Counted from the first letter of the stretch, positions 1 through 12,218 are shown. The stretch: 64,000 nt of DNA from Agriotes lineatus (GCA_940337035.1 OW679197.1:60471903-60535902); one strand, 5' to 3'. The notes: generated from the letters alone by a model not told the origin. Translations and numbers: made by a program.

Positions 1-1262
1 ATGAACATGAGTACTGATACCACCACAAAAATATTCTACTTTATTATTTTTTATTTGCTTTATAGCCATTTTTATATCGTATTTAGTAATTTCGGGAATA
101 TAATCGGTATAGTGTTTAGGGAGAGGTGCTCTCTTGTCTGTGGGCTTGGGCGGTGGTTCTTTTAATTTTGAATCATATATTTATTTTGCACAAAAAACAC
201 GAATCAACATTCAAATTACAAATATGAAAGAAACATTATTTATATTCATGTTTATAAACAAAAAATATATAAGTGCAGGGCGATATTCGACTCCAAGCAA
301 AAGCAGTGAGCCCGGAAGCCGCTGGTTGATCCTGAAAAGCGAAATAGGCCTGCCGCACCGATCCGAACTTCGTGTCCAAAACTGTAAGGTACACTTGAGT
401 CCTTGGACCCACCTGGAAAAACCTTCCAAAACTCCCGAATTTCTCCTGAACTCCAAACCTAACTCCGTAGCGTATTTGTATGGCTTGCTGGATCCAGTAC
501 TTTCAAATACCTCCTCCGCTTTTCGTCGTATTCGTGGTTGGTTAAAATTAGCATCTAAATAATACACTTAAAATACCACATTCAACACACTTTCCGTCGT
601 ATTTGTGAATTACTACATCCAGTACCTGAATACGACCCCCAAAACAACTACTAAACTAAACTCCGTAACTTGCCGGACCCGGTACTTCGGGGTTCACCTA
701 TCCACCCTGCATCCCTACGGGTTAAGACTACTAACACTACACAGCAAAAGCGACAATAATGCAATTCCAAAGAGGCCACGACAAACATGCAGCTGGTTGC
801 GTGATAAGGATTTACCAGGTCGATTCACCCGCAGAATTAATTAAGGGCACGTCTTACCTATTACGAGGGCACTTTTCTGTCCATATCGGCACATACGCTT
901 GGAGTCCGAAGCGAAAGCAAATCCATTGCCCGCAGCCGGATAAATTTTCTGTGCCCGTCGCCGGGCTTGTACAGTGCCTTCAGAAATGATCGAAACTTTT
1001 TGAATTATCATTATTTTGGGGCCATTTAGTTTAACTATTTGATGTTGGCTACACGTGCAGTGGTATATTTTGACGTTGAAATTTATCAATGGCGTTCGTT
1101 CGTTGTGCTTTTAGGTTTACAGCCAGTTTCAGTTATTGTTCTGTGGTTTCAGCGTACTATTCTTTTGCTTCACTTCTCTAATTAACGTATTTGAGTTTGG
1201 TGTAAGTATACACAACTGTCGTGCTTGAAAATAAACGTACGGTTACCACAGAATAGTACACA
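1..1262. other. Unannotated repeat-like sequence
   Basis: No convincing gene is seen. Open frames of up to 142 codons on both strands around 134-567 overlap each other and match no family I know. The short phrases around 440-520 and 640-700 (ACTCCGTA followed by a GGAYCCRGTACTT-like block) resemble each other weakly, as in an old degenerate repeat. Confidence 0.4.
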
Positions 1263-1634
1263 ACAGCATGGCCGCCAGACTTTATTCAAAAAGATCGTTT
1301 ATGGCGCCCAAAAAGTGAGATCGTTCTGCACCATGACAATGTTTCTAGTCATAGCGCACATCAAACAAAAGAATTTTTACAGACTTCCGGGTTAATATTG
1401 CTAAGTTATACCCCATACAGTCCCGACCTAGCACCTTCCAATTACTTTCTATTTCCTCGATTAAAGAATAAAATGCGTGGTGTCCGATTTGGAACTCCCG
1501 AAGATGCTGTGGAAAGCTTCAAAAACCTTGTTTCTCAAGTGACTCATGAAGAGTGGAATTTATGTTTAGAAAATTGGTTTTACCGAATACGCAAATGTTT
1601 AGAGTTTAACGGGGAATATTTTGAAAAACAATAA
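1263..1634 (+). pseudogene. Mariner-type transposase, C-terminal remnant
   Basis: The frame running from about 1263 to a stop at 1632-1634 is the C-terminal third of a mariner transposase, a DD34D cut-and-paste enzyme. Visible motifs are the block around the second catalytic Asp (LHHDNVSSH, about 1326-1352), the YSPDLAPS motif (about 1413-1436), and a C-terminal ENW..RI.KCLEFNGEYFEK block typical of the family. The Asp that normally follows LAPS, 35 residues after the HHDN Asp, is Asn here (LAPSNYFLF), so the third catalytic residue is lost. The N-terminal DNA-binding half and the first Asp are not recognisable upstream. It is a dead, 5'-truncated copy. Confidence 0.85.
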
Positions 1635-1639
1635 CAACA

Positions 1640-3424
1640 AATTCTGGCTACACAGCTTTGTTTTATTAGATTGCAGAAATTTATGGGGCTACCCTAGTAT
1701 AAAAGCGTCAAAGAACGAGCAAATAAATTTATACGAAAAAGTTATATATGTACGTAAATTCATGTCTTCATAGATATACATACGCCAGCAGTATGGCTGA
1801 GTGGTGTTGCATATTTCACGATACTTGTAAAAGTTAAGCTCCAGTCTGCTTGGTCAGTATTTGGATGGGTGAACATGTGGAGAGCGTACATAGTGTTTTA
1901 ACTTAGGCAGGTTCCACTACCTCAAGTACCTCTACTGAATTTAAAAATGCACATACCCTCAGCAGTTCGGTGCCGCCGGCATACGACACTGTGTAAACGG
2001 TATAAGGAGTTACAGATTATGTATGTATAGGTATACAACTATACATAGGTATTGACGATGGTTGGTTGAGCGGCAGGCCCTCTCCAGCCAAAAATCCTAG
2101 TTATGCCAATGCTAAAAAGTGATTAGTCGGTGCTTGGGAAAACCCTTGTAATTTCAAAAGGGTGAGCTTTCGTTTTGCGGGCCGTGTAATAACACTGCTG
2201 TGCACTCTCGTCGAAATAGTACCGTTGCGTGCCAATTTAATACTGTTAAGAGCGGATTTAGAGTGAGAGCGTGCTTCAGGCAAATATACAGGGTGGGTCA
2301 TTGTTGTCCCGTCGTAACAACCCATTCCTAAGTCTTGCATAAGCAAGGATTGTTCTACACATCAGTCCCGGAAAACTGGAGGCCAATCCCTGACGTCCGT
2401 CTTGTTCATCCCCGTTGTCCCGTTGTTCTGTGACATAACGAACATCTCAAGTAGGCGCATCTTGCCCTAAGCTGTGCCAAGTCGAACAGAACCCCCCTCC
2501 CACTGAGTTCTTAGCCAAACAAAGCGCCTATGGGGTACAAGCGGGGCGAGCGCTGCTTTTCAAAATAGTGAAGTGTCTTAATGACCATTTTATACTGTAA
2601 CAACTTTGCAATCAAAAATGGACTAATCTTTTGAAAATCACCATCCATTCTCTCAATGACCAGGAACCGAGGATAGTTACCCATCGTCTCGCTGCTTACA
2701 GACCTTTACTACAGAGGAAATCAGTTTTTTGGTGGTGAGGAGGGCTCAACCTCAATAGTATTAAGATGAGGGGCAATACGATCTCCCACACAATCTTTAG
2801 AGGGGGAGTCCAGAGCTACCTCCAAACTCTGTAACATTTAAAAAAGGAGAACCCGGACTCTGGCGAGTCTTTATCGCAGAAGAATATGTCAACATTTTGG
2901 GCGAAAAGCAGATAAAATGCACAGCAAATGCCAAGTATTATACAAAAATTTAAGCCAGCCAAGAAAAGACCCAAGTGTATTCACACAGAATGGCCTCAGA
3001 ATCCTCCGTAGCACAACACCTTTATGACCAACGACTATCACAACCAGGTGGTCTAGATACTTGCTAGATAGACCACTCTGCCCCAGCAAGGATTGTTTAT
3101 AGAGGTTTACTCCTCTAGTACTTTTGGTCGCCTTTTACGACAGGCAGGATATACTGTGGTTGTATCCTAACCCCCTTACCACTGGGGTGGAGTTATTTGT
3201 TTAGATGCTTCCTAAATTACTGAATAGGATATAATATACATATTTATTGTTAAAACACTCAATTATCTTTTCGTGTAGGGTTACATTTATATTTGTTGAA
3301 TCATCCACAATATAACTATTCTAATTATCCTAATAATAAAAATAAAAACTATACAGGGTGTCCCAGAAATAAGTGCGCAAAAAAACTGCAGCATCCTGAA
3401 GTTAGGGAATAGCCATAACAAAAC
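1640..3424. other. Non-coding repeat-like region
   Basis: Apart from the 5S-like SINE at 1783-1905, no gene is supported. The stretch 2040-3190 is more GC-rich than its surroundings and has no long frame; it looks like an old transposon or untranslated region. TACAGGGTG-type ends, common at insect transposon termini, occur near 2288 and 3353, but I could not pair either with a partner. Confidence 0.35.
1783..1905 (+). repeat. 5S rRNA-derived SINE head
   Basis: The segment carries the internal Pol III promoter signature of 5S rRNA. There is a TTAAGC block near 1834, followed after about 15 bases by GGTCAGTATTTGGATGGGTG (about 1852-1871), which matches the conserved 5S C-box. The rest of the molecule is degenerate, so it is not a working 5S gene. 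A SINE3-type retroposon with a 5S-like head is the best explanation. A second relative lies near 54.1 kb. Confidence 0.6.
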
Positions 3425-4093
3425 TACGGTTTTTCGCATATATGTGTCTTCGTATGTCTAACAAAATTACATTTTGCTGCTCTTTTATATTCATAAACAG
3501 AACAAGAATAAGGTTTTTCGCCTGTATTAGGTTTTAATATGCTTGACTAAATTATTTTTGCGAGCTGTTTTAACCACAAACAGAACGGTAATAAGGTTTT
3601 TCGCCTGTATGAGTCCTCATATGTTTGACTAAACTATTTTTCTCAACAGATTTAAATTCACAAACTGGACAAGAATAAGGTTTTGTAGCCTGTACGAGTC
3701 CTCATATGTTTGACTAAATTACATTTCCTTGGAAATTTATATCCACAAAGAGAACAAGAATAAGGTTTTTCGTCTGTATGAGTCCTCATATGTACGACTA
3801 AACTATTTTTTTGGGTAAATTTATATCTACAAACAACAAGAATAAGGTTTTTCGTCTGTATAAGTCCTAATATGCTTAACTAAATTACTTTTCTCAACTG
3901 TTTTATATTCACAAATGGAACAGAAAAAAGGTTTTTCGCCTGTATGAGTTTTAATATGACTGACTAAATTATTTTTGCGAGCAGTTTTATATCCACAAAC
4001 AGAACAGGAATAAGGTTTTTCGCCTGTATGAGTCCTCATATGTTCGACTAAACAATTTTTTTGGGTAAATTTATATCCACAAAAACAGAACAA
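3425..4093 (-). pseudogene. Frameshifted tail of C2H2 zinc-finger array
   Basis: This is the downstream part of the same zinc-finger array as the gene at 4048-5451, out of frame with it. About eight further 84-bp finger units can be followed. The first three after the frameshift (3827-4093) are open and nearly identical to fingers 5-7. A four-base deletion near 3835 and a one-base insertion near 3682 shift the frame again. The last units (3440-3600) have lost Cys residues or gained stops. The array therefore decays toward its 3' end. Confidence 0.8.
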
Positions 4094-5451
4094 GAATAAG
4101 GTTTTTTGCCTGTATGAGTCCTCATATGCCTAACTAAATTACTTTTCATGGCACATTTATATTCACAAACAGAACAGGAATAAGGTTTTTCGCCTGTATG
4201 AGTCCTCATATGTTTGACTAAACTATTTTTCTCGAGAAATTTATATCCACAAACAGAACAGGAATAAGGTTTTTCGCCTATATGAGCTTTTATATGCATG
4301 ACTAAATTATTTTTGTTGCCAGTTTTATATCCACAAACAAAACAGGAATAAGGTTTTTCGCCTGTATGAGTCCTAATATGCTTAACTAAATTACTTTTCT
4401 TGGCACATTTATATTCACAAACAGAACATAAATAAGGTTTTTCGCCTGTATGAGTCCTCATATGTTTGACTAAATTACCTTTCCTTGCAAATTTATATCC
4501 ACAAACAGAACAAGAATAAGGTTTTTCGTCTGTATGAGTCCTCATATGTTCGACTAAACTTTTTTTTTGGGTAAATTTATATCTACAAACAGAACAAGAA
4601 TAAGGTTTTTCGCCTGTATGAGTCCTAATATGCTTAACTAAACTACTTTTCTCAACTGTTTTATATTCACAAATGGAACAAAAAAAAGGTTTTTCGCCTG
4701 TATGAGTTTTAATATGACTGACTAAATTATTTTTGCGAGCAGTTTTATGTCCACAAACAGAACAGGAATAAGGTTTTTCGCCTGTATGAGTCCTCATATG
4801 TTCGACTAAACAATTTTTTTGGGTAAATTTATATCCACAAACAGAACAAGAATAAGGTTTTTTGCCTGTATGAGTCCTCATATGCCTAACTAAATTACTT
4901 TTCATGGCACATTTATATTCACAAACAGAACAGGAATAAGGTTTTTCGCCTGTATGAGTTTTTATATGTCTCACTAAACTATTTTTCGCGAGAGATTTAT
5001 ATCCACAAACAGAACAAGAATAAGGTTTTTCGCCTATATGAGCTTTTATATGCATGACTAAATTATTTTTGTTGCCAGTTTTATATCCACAAACAAAACA
5101 AGAATAAGGTTTTTCGCCTGTATGAGTCCTCATATGTCTAACTAAACTACTTTTCGTAGCAGATTTAAATTCACAAACAGAGCAAGAATAACATTTTTCG
5201 CTTGTATGAGTCTTCGTAGGTGTAACCAAACTCCGTGCTGTAAAATTTTCAGTCATATAATTTTGGTCCTTAATTTCAAGATCACATTTAATATGAATTT
5301 CCGAATAATCACTGATGTCATTACTGCTTTCAATGACTTGCTGTTTGATAGAAAAAATTTTATTATCTTCATTGGCATCTAAGTCTCGTGGTGAAGTTGC
5401 TGTTGAACTAGAGCAATTATTAACTGCTGTTCCTTGATTAGTGGTCATCAT
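4048..5451 (-). CDS. C2H2 zinc-finger protein, 13 intact fingers
   Basis: The 467-residue frame encodes a probable nuclear DNA-binding protein. Residues 1-86 are an acidic, Ser/Asn-rich leader without a recognisable ZAD, BTB or KRAB domain. Thirteen complete fingers of 28 residues follow, each C-X2-C-X12-H-X3-H with TGEKP-type linkers, in units of 84 bp that are nearly identical to one another. The 14th finger starts normally but hits a two-base insertion near 4085 (CCACAAAAACAG where other units have CCACAAACAG), and the protein ends 11 residues later. The start is the first Met of the frame. Fingers 2, 4 and 5 recur unchanged nine units later, so the array grew by block duplication. It could be a functional truncated protein, a young pseudogene, or an intact gene with an assembly error. 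Its targets are unknown. Confidence 0.75.
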   Translation of the reverse strand: MMTTNQGTAVNNCSSSTATSPRDLDANEDNKIFSIKQQVIESSNDISDYSEIHIKCDLEIKDQNYMTENFTARSLVTPTKTHTSEKCYSCSVCEFKSATKSSLVRHMRTHTGEKPYSCFVCGYKTGNKNNLVMHIKAHIGEKPYSCSVCGYKSLAKNSLVRHIKTHTGEKPYSCSVCEYKCAMKSNLVRHMRTHTGKKPYSCSVCGYKFTQKNCLVEHMRTHTGEKPYSCSVCGHKTARKNNLVSHIKTHTGEKPFFCSICEYKTVEKSSLVKHIRTHTGEKPYSCSVCRYKFTQKKSLVEHMRTHTDEKPYSCSVCGYKFARKGNLVKHMRTHTGEKPYLCSVCEYKCAKKSNLVKHIRTHTGEKPYSCFVCGYKTGNKNNLVMHIKAHIGEKPYSCSVCGYKFLEKNSLVKHMRTHTGEKPYSCSVCEYKCAMKSNLVRHMRTHTGKKPYSCSVFVDINLPKKIV

Positions 5452-7680
5452 AGGTAGTTTAACGTCGGCTTGAGCAGTAATAGTTTTCGCTGTAATATAC
5501 GATTACGGGAACTTTTGAGATTGCAACACCTGGAACAAGTAGTATTATTAGAATTAGCAAATTACAGATAATTATATTTATTTGACTTTAGAACCATAAG
5601 CTTGTTTATTGGCTCACAAAGGGCTATAACGTTGCTTAGCAGTACAACAAACAATCTACACAGTAACCATGGTAAAACCAAATTTTACAGTGCCGGAATA
5701 GCAATGACGCCTGTACCCAAAATACTAAATCCTAGAACTATGTTCTTTTCAAGAACCAAAACAAAATAAAACGTTATATGTACCAAGTGCATAATGAAGA
5801 TTATAACTCGCAAGAAATTTAAAGCATTCCGCATAATTTATTGATTATGCGCTTAATACATAAATAACTATTATATACTATTCTGTTGGAGTCGCGCTGC
5901 CATTTGATTTCGAGATCTGTAGTATTTATTTCGTATTGTTACGCATCTTTTCGGTCCTGATGTCTTTGGTGCTCGGTTGCTATTTCGGGCGCTAGCACCA
6001 CGCCTACTTCCTTGGCCTTGCTGCGAAAGTTTGATATAGCTCGCGATTGTTTCGAAACGCGTTCTTTTCCACCTCGATCGGCGAAACAAGATGAAAGCAG
6101 TATTGAAATTTCGGAGGATTCATGGGCTGCCGTTAGTTTTTAGTTGTGTGAAGTTTGCCTATGCTGTTTGGAACGGTTTCAAGTCCTCGAATTTCATTAT
6201 TAGGGAAGTTTAATCCCACGCCATTTGGCGAAGTTTTTACGCTACCGAGTGTTTTGCACATGCCTGGATTTTGTCCAGGGTAAGTAGAAAGTTCGCTTCG
6301 AAATGCATTATATCTCTTGTATGCTATCGTGGACTCTTACAGCAGCCAGTGCCGGAAGGGCGATCTGGGCATTAATTACAGTTCGCTATCGCTCCTCCGG
6401 GCGAATGATTCATGCGACTTTGGGCTGGTATTTTGGATCTTCGGGGCCACGTAGCCCCTGCTGCGTGTGCTATTAGAGCACAGGAAGGACCCGACACGGA
6501 GGCCTACCTCCAGGTCTAAATAGTCCCTGCCGTTTCCTCCGAAACTAAGCAACAAGAATTCATGCTGTAATTTTTGCCTGCTCCTTGATTTATTTTTAAT
6601 GTGTGCAATAATACCTACTATTGCAAAACTTTTGTGTGAAACTGTAAGTACATATTAGCTGTAATCTTTGTCCGAGGTACCTCATATTCTTATTGATAAA
6701 TTATTAATCGTAGCATATAATTTCTGGTAACCTACGATTCTGATCTAAATATATGTTGTGATTTCTTTACTGTGATTATTCTGAAATTATACTGTGATTA
6801 TGCCATCTATGAGGGTTTGATTTAGTTATGGCTACCTGTCTTATTTGAAGCTTTTCTTTCAGGAACTGCATTTGTGAATAAGCTATTTGAGTTTACGAAT
6901 TCTCGTTTGAACACCTGGGTGTACTCGCCGTTATTTGATAAAAATTCGTTGGCGCGCTGGGCATTTATCTTTATCCTTTAAAGACCTGTACGTCTTTTTC
7001 GACTGAGCTGGCGGCCGACAATTGCACCCGAGCGTACATAAGTACATTTTCTAGAAGATTGACCAACGAATTAAAATTAGCTAACAGTTTATAGAAACTT
7101 TTTTCATTCTTATAATGAGATTAACCTAATCCCTGATTTTGGCCAACTATTTCAGGACCATCTTGTATAAAACAAGTATAATCGATCCTAAATTCGATAT
7201 TAAACTAAGTAGTAATGTAACGTTTCGCTCCTATTTTAAATGCGAATTAGTCATAATAAAATATTATGGGCATTTATAATTTCGCGTTTTACGTTACTTG
7301 CGCTCCAGGGTGCCCATGGCCGGAGATTCGCCGTTATGCGCGAATGAAACGAGGAAACGTCCGCCACGCAATTTCCACTTTGAACTCTCTTCAGAGAGGG
7401 AGATCAACCACGTATAAAACGAAATTGTTCCGCGAACTCGGAGAGAATTAATCCGAAAATTATTCCAGTAAAGCGAACTTCGCTTCTCCAGGCCGATCCC
7501 GCGGTCCTTAGCTGAGGAAGACCTTCGCTCCTGCCTCAGCTGGGCCACCAGAATTGAGCAAAATTATACCAGAATTCTTCTAGAAAATTCAGATTCCCGA
7601 ACGATATATCCGACCCGCTCCATTAAGTTATTATCCGTCCTGTGGATAAATTTATTTTAGGTAAATAGTCAGCGACTTCC
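5452..7680. other. Non-coding; contains a dispersed repeat
   Basis: No convincing coding region is seen; the 72-codon minus frame at 5871-6089 matches nothing I know. The block at about 6860-7100 resembles 48685-48915 in the same orientation (shared phrases such as GAGTTTAC.AATTCTC and CTGGCGGCCGACAA/CTGGCCGACAACTG), so it belongs to a dispersed repeat family. The zinc-finger promoter should lie just above 5451, but I see no clear TATA box. Confidence 0.4.
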
Positions 7681-8080
7681 CATAATTTCATAATTTAAAA
7701 CGACGCATACCTGGAGATCAGGGCGCATCAAGACTAGCCAGTTCATATTCACGAAACCTTCATAATTTCTTAATTTAAAACGACGCATACCTGGAGATCA
7801 GGGCGCGCCAAGACTAGCCAGTTCATATTCACGAAACCTCCATAAGTTCGTAATTTAAAACGACGCATACCTGGAGATCAGGGCGCATCAAGACTAGCCA
7901 GTTCATATTCACGAAACCTTCATAATTTCTTAATTTAAAACGACGCATACCTGGAGATCAGGGCGCGCCAAGACTAGCCAGTTCATATTCACGAAACCTC
8001 CATAAGTTCGTAATTTAAAACAAGGTATACCTGGAAATCAGGCCACGTTACCCCAACCAATTTAAAGTTCCGAAGACTCC
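7681..8080. repeat. 80-bp tandem array with 160-bp higher-order period
   Basis: Five head-to-tail 80-bp units begin at 7681, 7761, 7841, 7921 and 8001. Units 1-4 are nearly identical, and unit 5 diverges after its first 20 bases. Units alternate between two forms: GGGCGCATCAAGAC in units 1 and 3, GGGCGCGCCAAGAC in units 2 and 4. Together with paired differences at the unit starts, this shows that the last duplication copied a 160-bp dimer. There are no unique spacers, so it is a minisatellite or short satellite and not a CRISPR array. Confidence 0.9.
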
Positions 8081-11000
8081 GTAGTTTCTTAGCTGTTGCT
8101 AAGGCGGTGCCTGGAAATTAGCGCCGCCGGGAACAGCGTTTAATTGGCCGAGACGTAGCCCGAACTTTCCGGCATAATATACAATTTCACCAGATCAAAA
8201 ATTAACCTACCTTGGCACGCGCGGTCCATCCATTATCAACCAAAGATAGAATTTCATCGCCCACTGTTATCGCCAGGCCAAATTCCTCAGTCGCGCATGT
8301 GATAAAGTAAATCAAGGTGGTATTTGAACATTTATTTGCTTTCATTAAAAAAAGTTACTGATAACATCGTGCCTTCATTACACTTTTGCTGACATTTGTT
8401 TACATCCACAGTACTGCCAACGTTAGCCGAAATACCCTAGGAATGGCAGTGACCGCCGCCCAGTTTTGAGCCAAACCCGCTCCTGCCAGTTGGGTGGTCT
8501 AACCGCAAGGGGAATGTAATTAAATATTAATTTTGTACATATGATCCTAAATAATTTACATACTGACTTATTGTTATCCTTAATACTTGAACTGTAAATA
8601 GTGGTGAATAAATGTATTTTACTGTTATTTGGTATTCTTTGAATCAGTCAAAGTGAATTTAAATCGAACCTGGATCCAATAAAAGCTACCCACTTATTTG
8701 GGCAAAATTAATTAATGCTATTATTGAATAAATATACCGAGAAGCATTACAGTAATACAGAAGGTTAAGCGATAAATATTTGTGTATTAATTATTATATT
8801 ATTAACATTCTCTCACGAATAATAAAGTGTATTTATTTCCAACTGCAATTAACCAAAGTATCTGCTGATTTTAAGTTACGATCATTAGAATCTGTATAGC
8901 CGATATTTTGTATAGCGTCAGTCTATTTTAGCCTAACCTACCTTTTCAATTTCCCGAAGCTGCTTCGACTATTTCGTTCTGCTTCCGCCGAAGCATGTGA
9001 TTTTTTTTGCCGGCAAAAATCGAAAAACTGCAGCTTGCCGGGAGTAAAGTTGTACTTTTGGTCATTGTATCTAATATACAAACAATATGTTCTGGCCCTG
9101 TTGCGCATACATATTGCTGCATTAAAAACTGAATCACTAACTACTAATCTATTATTGATTTACAATGTCATTATAGCTGTTTAAAGCAGCTCTTAAGCTG
9201 TTTAAAGCAGCTCTTAACGAGTCAAATGTTATACTTCATTTGTTCTGTTCATGTGAACTGGATCTATTAGGTAATTTACCTTAAATAAACAAGGAGAAGT
9301 TTTTATACATTGGGTGGACAGGTCTAGAACAACCTCAATAACAAAATCGTGGCCCTTTAAACCGTTTTAAAGTAAAGAATAATACTTAATAACTATTCGT
9401 GTGAACACACACAACTCTTAACCACAATTTCAGAAGGGTTTTGTTGCAACCAATATTCAAATGTAATTAAATATTGATTTCGAATGGCAACATTATCAGG
9501 GAGTTGGAGCCAGTTATTTCATCAGCTACTAGGTTAAAACGACAAGTTGATTAATGAACTGTTCAGACCTTTTTTTTCGTTTAACAGTAGATCAAGAACA
9601 ACACTTTAGGGACTAATCAAATCAGGGGTGCCACATATCAGTTTAATTAATAGGTCATAACTTCATAGGTACTATAATTCCCTCCATGCCACTTTGATGT
9701 TCAATTTTCACAGTCCTCAATACAAAATTGATGCTATTTTGGTATTTATCGAGTTGTTGGATAAAATTTTGTATGGTGTGCTGAAATTCCTAACACCAAA
9801 AATGGCAAGAATACATCCGGTAAATACTGTGATTTATGTGACGTAGTTTCCGGCTAACCTAGTTTTGTTTCAGAAGACGTAACCCGACGTTCTGATCCGC
9901 TTTTGTTTAATTTCCGCTAAAACTGGCAAATTCGGCTTCAATTCACAAATTTAAGAGACGCTACCTCGATTATTCGAATCTGGACGGATTTAGGCAGCTG
10001 GAATCACGTTCAACCCCTCGGGTAATGTGCAATCTTGCAGAGATCCACGGTTTATGAGCCTTCGGCAACGCTTTCCTGTGGAATCCTACCTTAAACGGAG
10101 AGCTTCGTACGCTGGATACATATTCTAGTGACGCCACGGCAATTACACACTTGGTGACGGCTCTATTCTCCAAATTTCTATACCCAGGCACTCATGAAGG
10201 GATACTCCAAGCGTAGCACATAAGAGTCTTCCTGGGCGATACCTCCAAGTAGTCAGAAAGAAGCTCCGAAGTTGATCGCACTTGGGCAAATCTTGCAGCT
10301 GGCTATCCCTCTTTACTTGGAACTGTTGTCACTATGAAAATTACTCTCAAGGATGCCCTGCACACTGGTGAATATGGACAACACGTTTTGGCTGGCACAA
10401 ATAACTTTTTTATTTAAAATGTTTACATTAATCTGTGAGCTCAACTGGCACACAGCACAAATTTTTAAAGCTTGTTTGGATATTAAAAACAATTGACATT
10501 TTCGTTACCTAGTGATTACGATTTACATTTGTTTTTTATGAAAATAAAATTTGATATAAAGTTTTTACTAATGAACTATATTTTGATATACTGTTTTTGC
10601 TTAAATACTAAACTCTCTTTTCTTGGGAACTTTAAACTTTGCTCTGCTTTTAATCGCTTAGTTTAAATGCACTGATTCACATGAGTTTATTTAGCACTGC
10701 ACTGATTGTCTGTGTCCCCTCGATAGGTTGCCTTATTTCATTGCTCTTTGCTCGCACTCCTCCTTTATCCGTCAGTTATCTTGCCGTTTGTGGACTTATA
10801 AACTTTTAGTATTGATACTGCTCATACAATTTCTGTACGTCACAAACCATCTTTGTATTATTTTAAATTCACATTATTGTTTGACGTTACTAAACTCAAA
10901 TCTGTCAGCTACACAAATTAAGCTGCATTTGCCATTCCGAACATCTATTATGACTGACACTCTGAACGTGACCTTTCAAATTCTACCATATCTAATGCCA

Positions 11001-11490
11001 ACCCTTCTCCCTCAAATTATAGTTACTGCTACCTATACCGAGTGCATTTATTAATGTAAAATACTGCCTATCTTGCAATAAATTAAATATTTAATTCTGT
11101 GCTCATTTTGAAATTATTCATTTTCATGAGCAATTATCCACCGGTTTTATTGTAAATAAACAAAGAAACAATTTTATCCAGAACTATAATATGAACTGGA
11201 TTTAAAAAATATATAGTTAAAATAGATATTAACGATACAAGTTTGATTATGAGCATCTTAACGAAACGAGTTTGATTGCCAAAACGAGGCGGTGAGCAGA
11301 GTTTTGCGGCAATCAAACAAGTTTTGTTATGCGCCATAAGCATAGATATGTGTATTGTTCAATATTTTGTCTTCGTCAATAAATTCTGGTTCAATGTATT
11401 TTTTTACATAAAAAGAGTGTGATAATATCCATTACCGCACTGAGTGCTCTTAATGATACTAAAATTAATTTGGTTAATAGTCTATAACAA
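8081..11490. other. Non-coding AT-rich region
   Basis: No gene or transposon is recognised. Units of the preceding tandem array can be traced faintly to about 8150. A perfect short tandem duplication (AGCTGTTTAAAGCAGCTCTTA, twice) lies at about 9177-9218. The open frames at 8946-9137, 9970-10191 and 10728-11054 match no family. Confidence 0.4.
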
Positions 11491-11494
11491 CACC

Positions 11495-11945
11495 CCTGAA
11501 GATAATAGCTATTTAAGTAACAAGGAACGTAAGGACCTATTAACATTTGAGGTAGGCAAGTACAAGCCAAGGCGAAGCCACGGCTGGTTGCCTGCCGAAA
11601 ATGTTACTAGGCGATACATTCCGAGTTATCTTATTATATTTTCCCGTTGCTTATCGAAATTTTCCTAGATTTTTAAAAGAATCGTTTGGTTTGTCACCTG
11701 TCACCAGGATTAATTTTCGTGAGTCGTGTTACCTCTGAGTGTCACATGTCACATAAACACTTGCAATTATAAAGAAAACGTCTAAGTCTGCATCTTGCGT
11801 TGTTAATTTTTATTATCCTGGAACTTAATAATAATATTAAGTTCCGTTGTCAAGGGAAAGCAAATATAATCACCGACTTACACGTTTTGTTACTAAGGCT
11901 GTATCACTGACTTTCATGATCAGCAGCGAGAAAAAGAATTTATCT
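11495..11945 (+). repeat. Dispersed repeat, copy A (partner at 23355-23795)
   Basis: About 450 bp here match 23355-23795 in reverse orientation at roughly 90 percent by eye. Both copies contain an open stretch reading KDLLTFEVGKYKPRRS and RRYIPSYLIIF, and both contain a near-perfect palindrome GGAACTTAATA...TATTAAGTTCC (here about 11819-11844). The family is not one I recognise. The partner lies inside the Helitron at 23155-24190, whereas this copy has no visible Helitron ends. Confidence 0.7.
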
Positions 11946-11966
11946 ACTCCAGTGGGATAAGTAACA

Positions 11967-12104
11967 CATTATGTCACTCATTTGACACTATTTCCGTTAG
12001 GTAATGAAGCTCATTACACTACTCAGTAATGGCTTCGTTACCTAATTCAGTGGTGTAATGGCTTTATTACCTAACTGAAATAGTGTCAAATGAATGACAT
12101 AATG
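11967..12104. mobile_element. Foldback MITE, 138 bp
   Basis: The two ends form an inverted repeat of about 44 bp: CATTATGTCACTCATTTGAC on the left pairs with GTCAAATGAATGACATAATG on the right with few mismatches. The loop contains further small palindromes built on GTAATG. There is no coding capacity. A 3-bp ACA flanks both sides, but this is too short to be certain of a target duplication. Confidence 0.75.
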
Positions 12105-12218
12105 ACATTTGCCTACTAAAATATTTTTGAAAATGACAGATCTGACATTTCTCTTAATGCACTTTTCCCGATTTTGGGCAGTTGTAGATACAATTTTGTA
12201 CAATACATGTGTGATAAT

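Noticed and set aside
3350..3372. TACAGGGTGTCCCAGAAAT as a transposon end
   Set aside because: It resembles common insect transposon termini, but no partner end or target duplication could be found.
3425..5193. Regular 84-bp repeats that might be read as a CRISPR-like or satellite array
   Set aside because: Every unit translates to a C2H2 finger on the minus strand; there are no unique spacers.
7681..8080. Possible CRISPR array
   Set aside because: Units are contiguous 80-bp copies without spacers.
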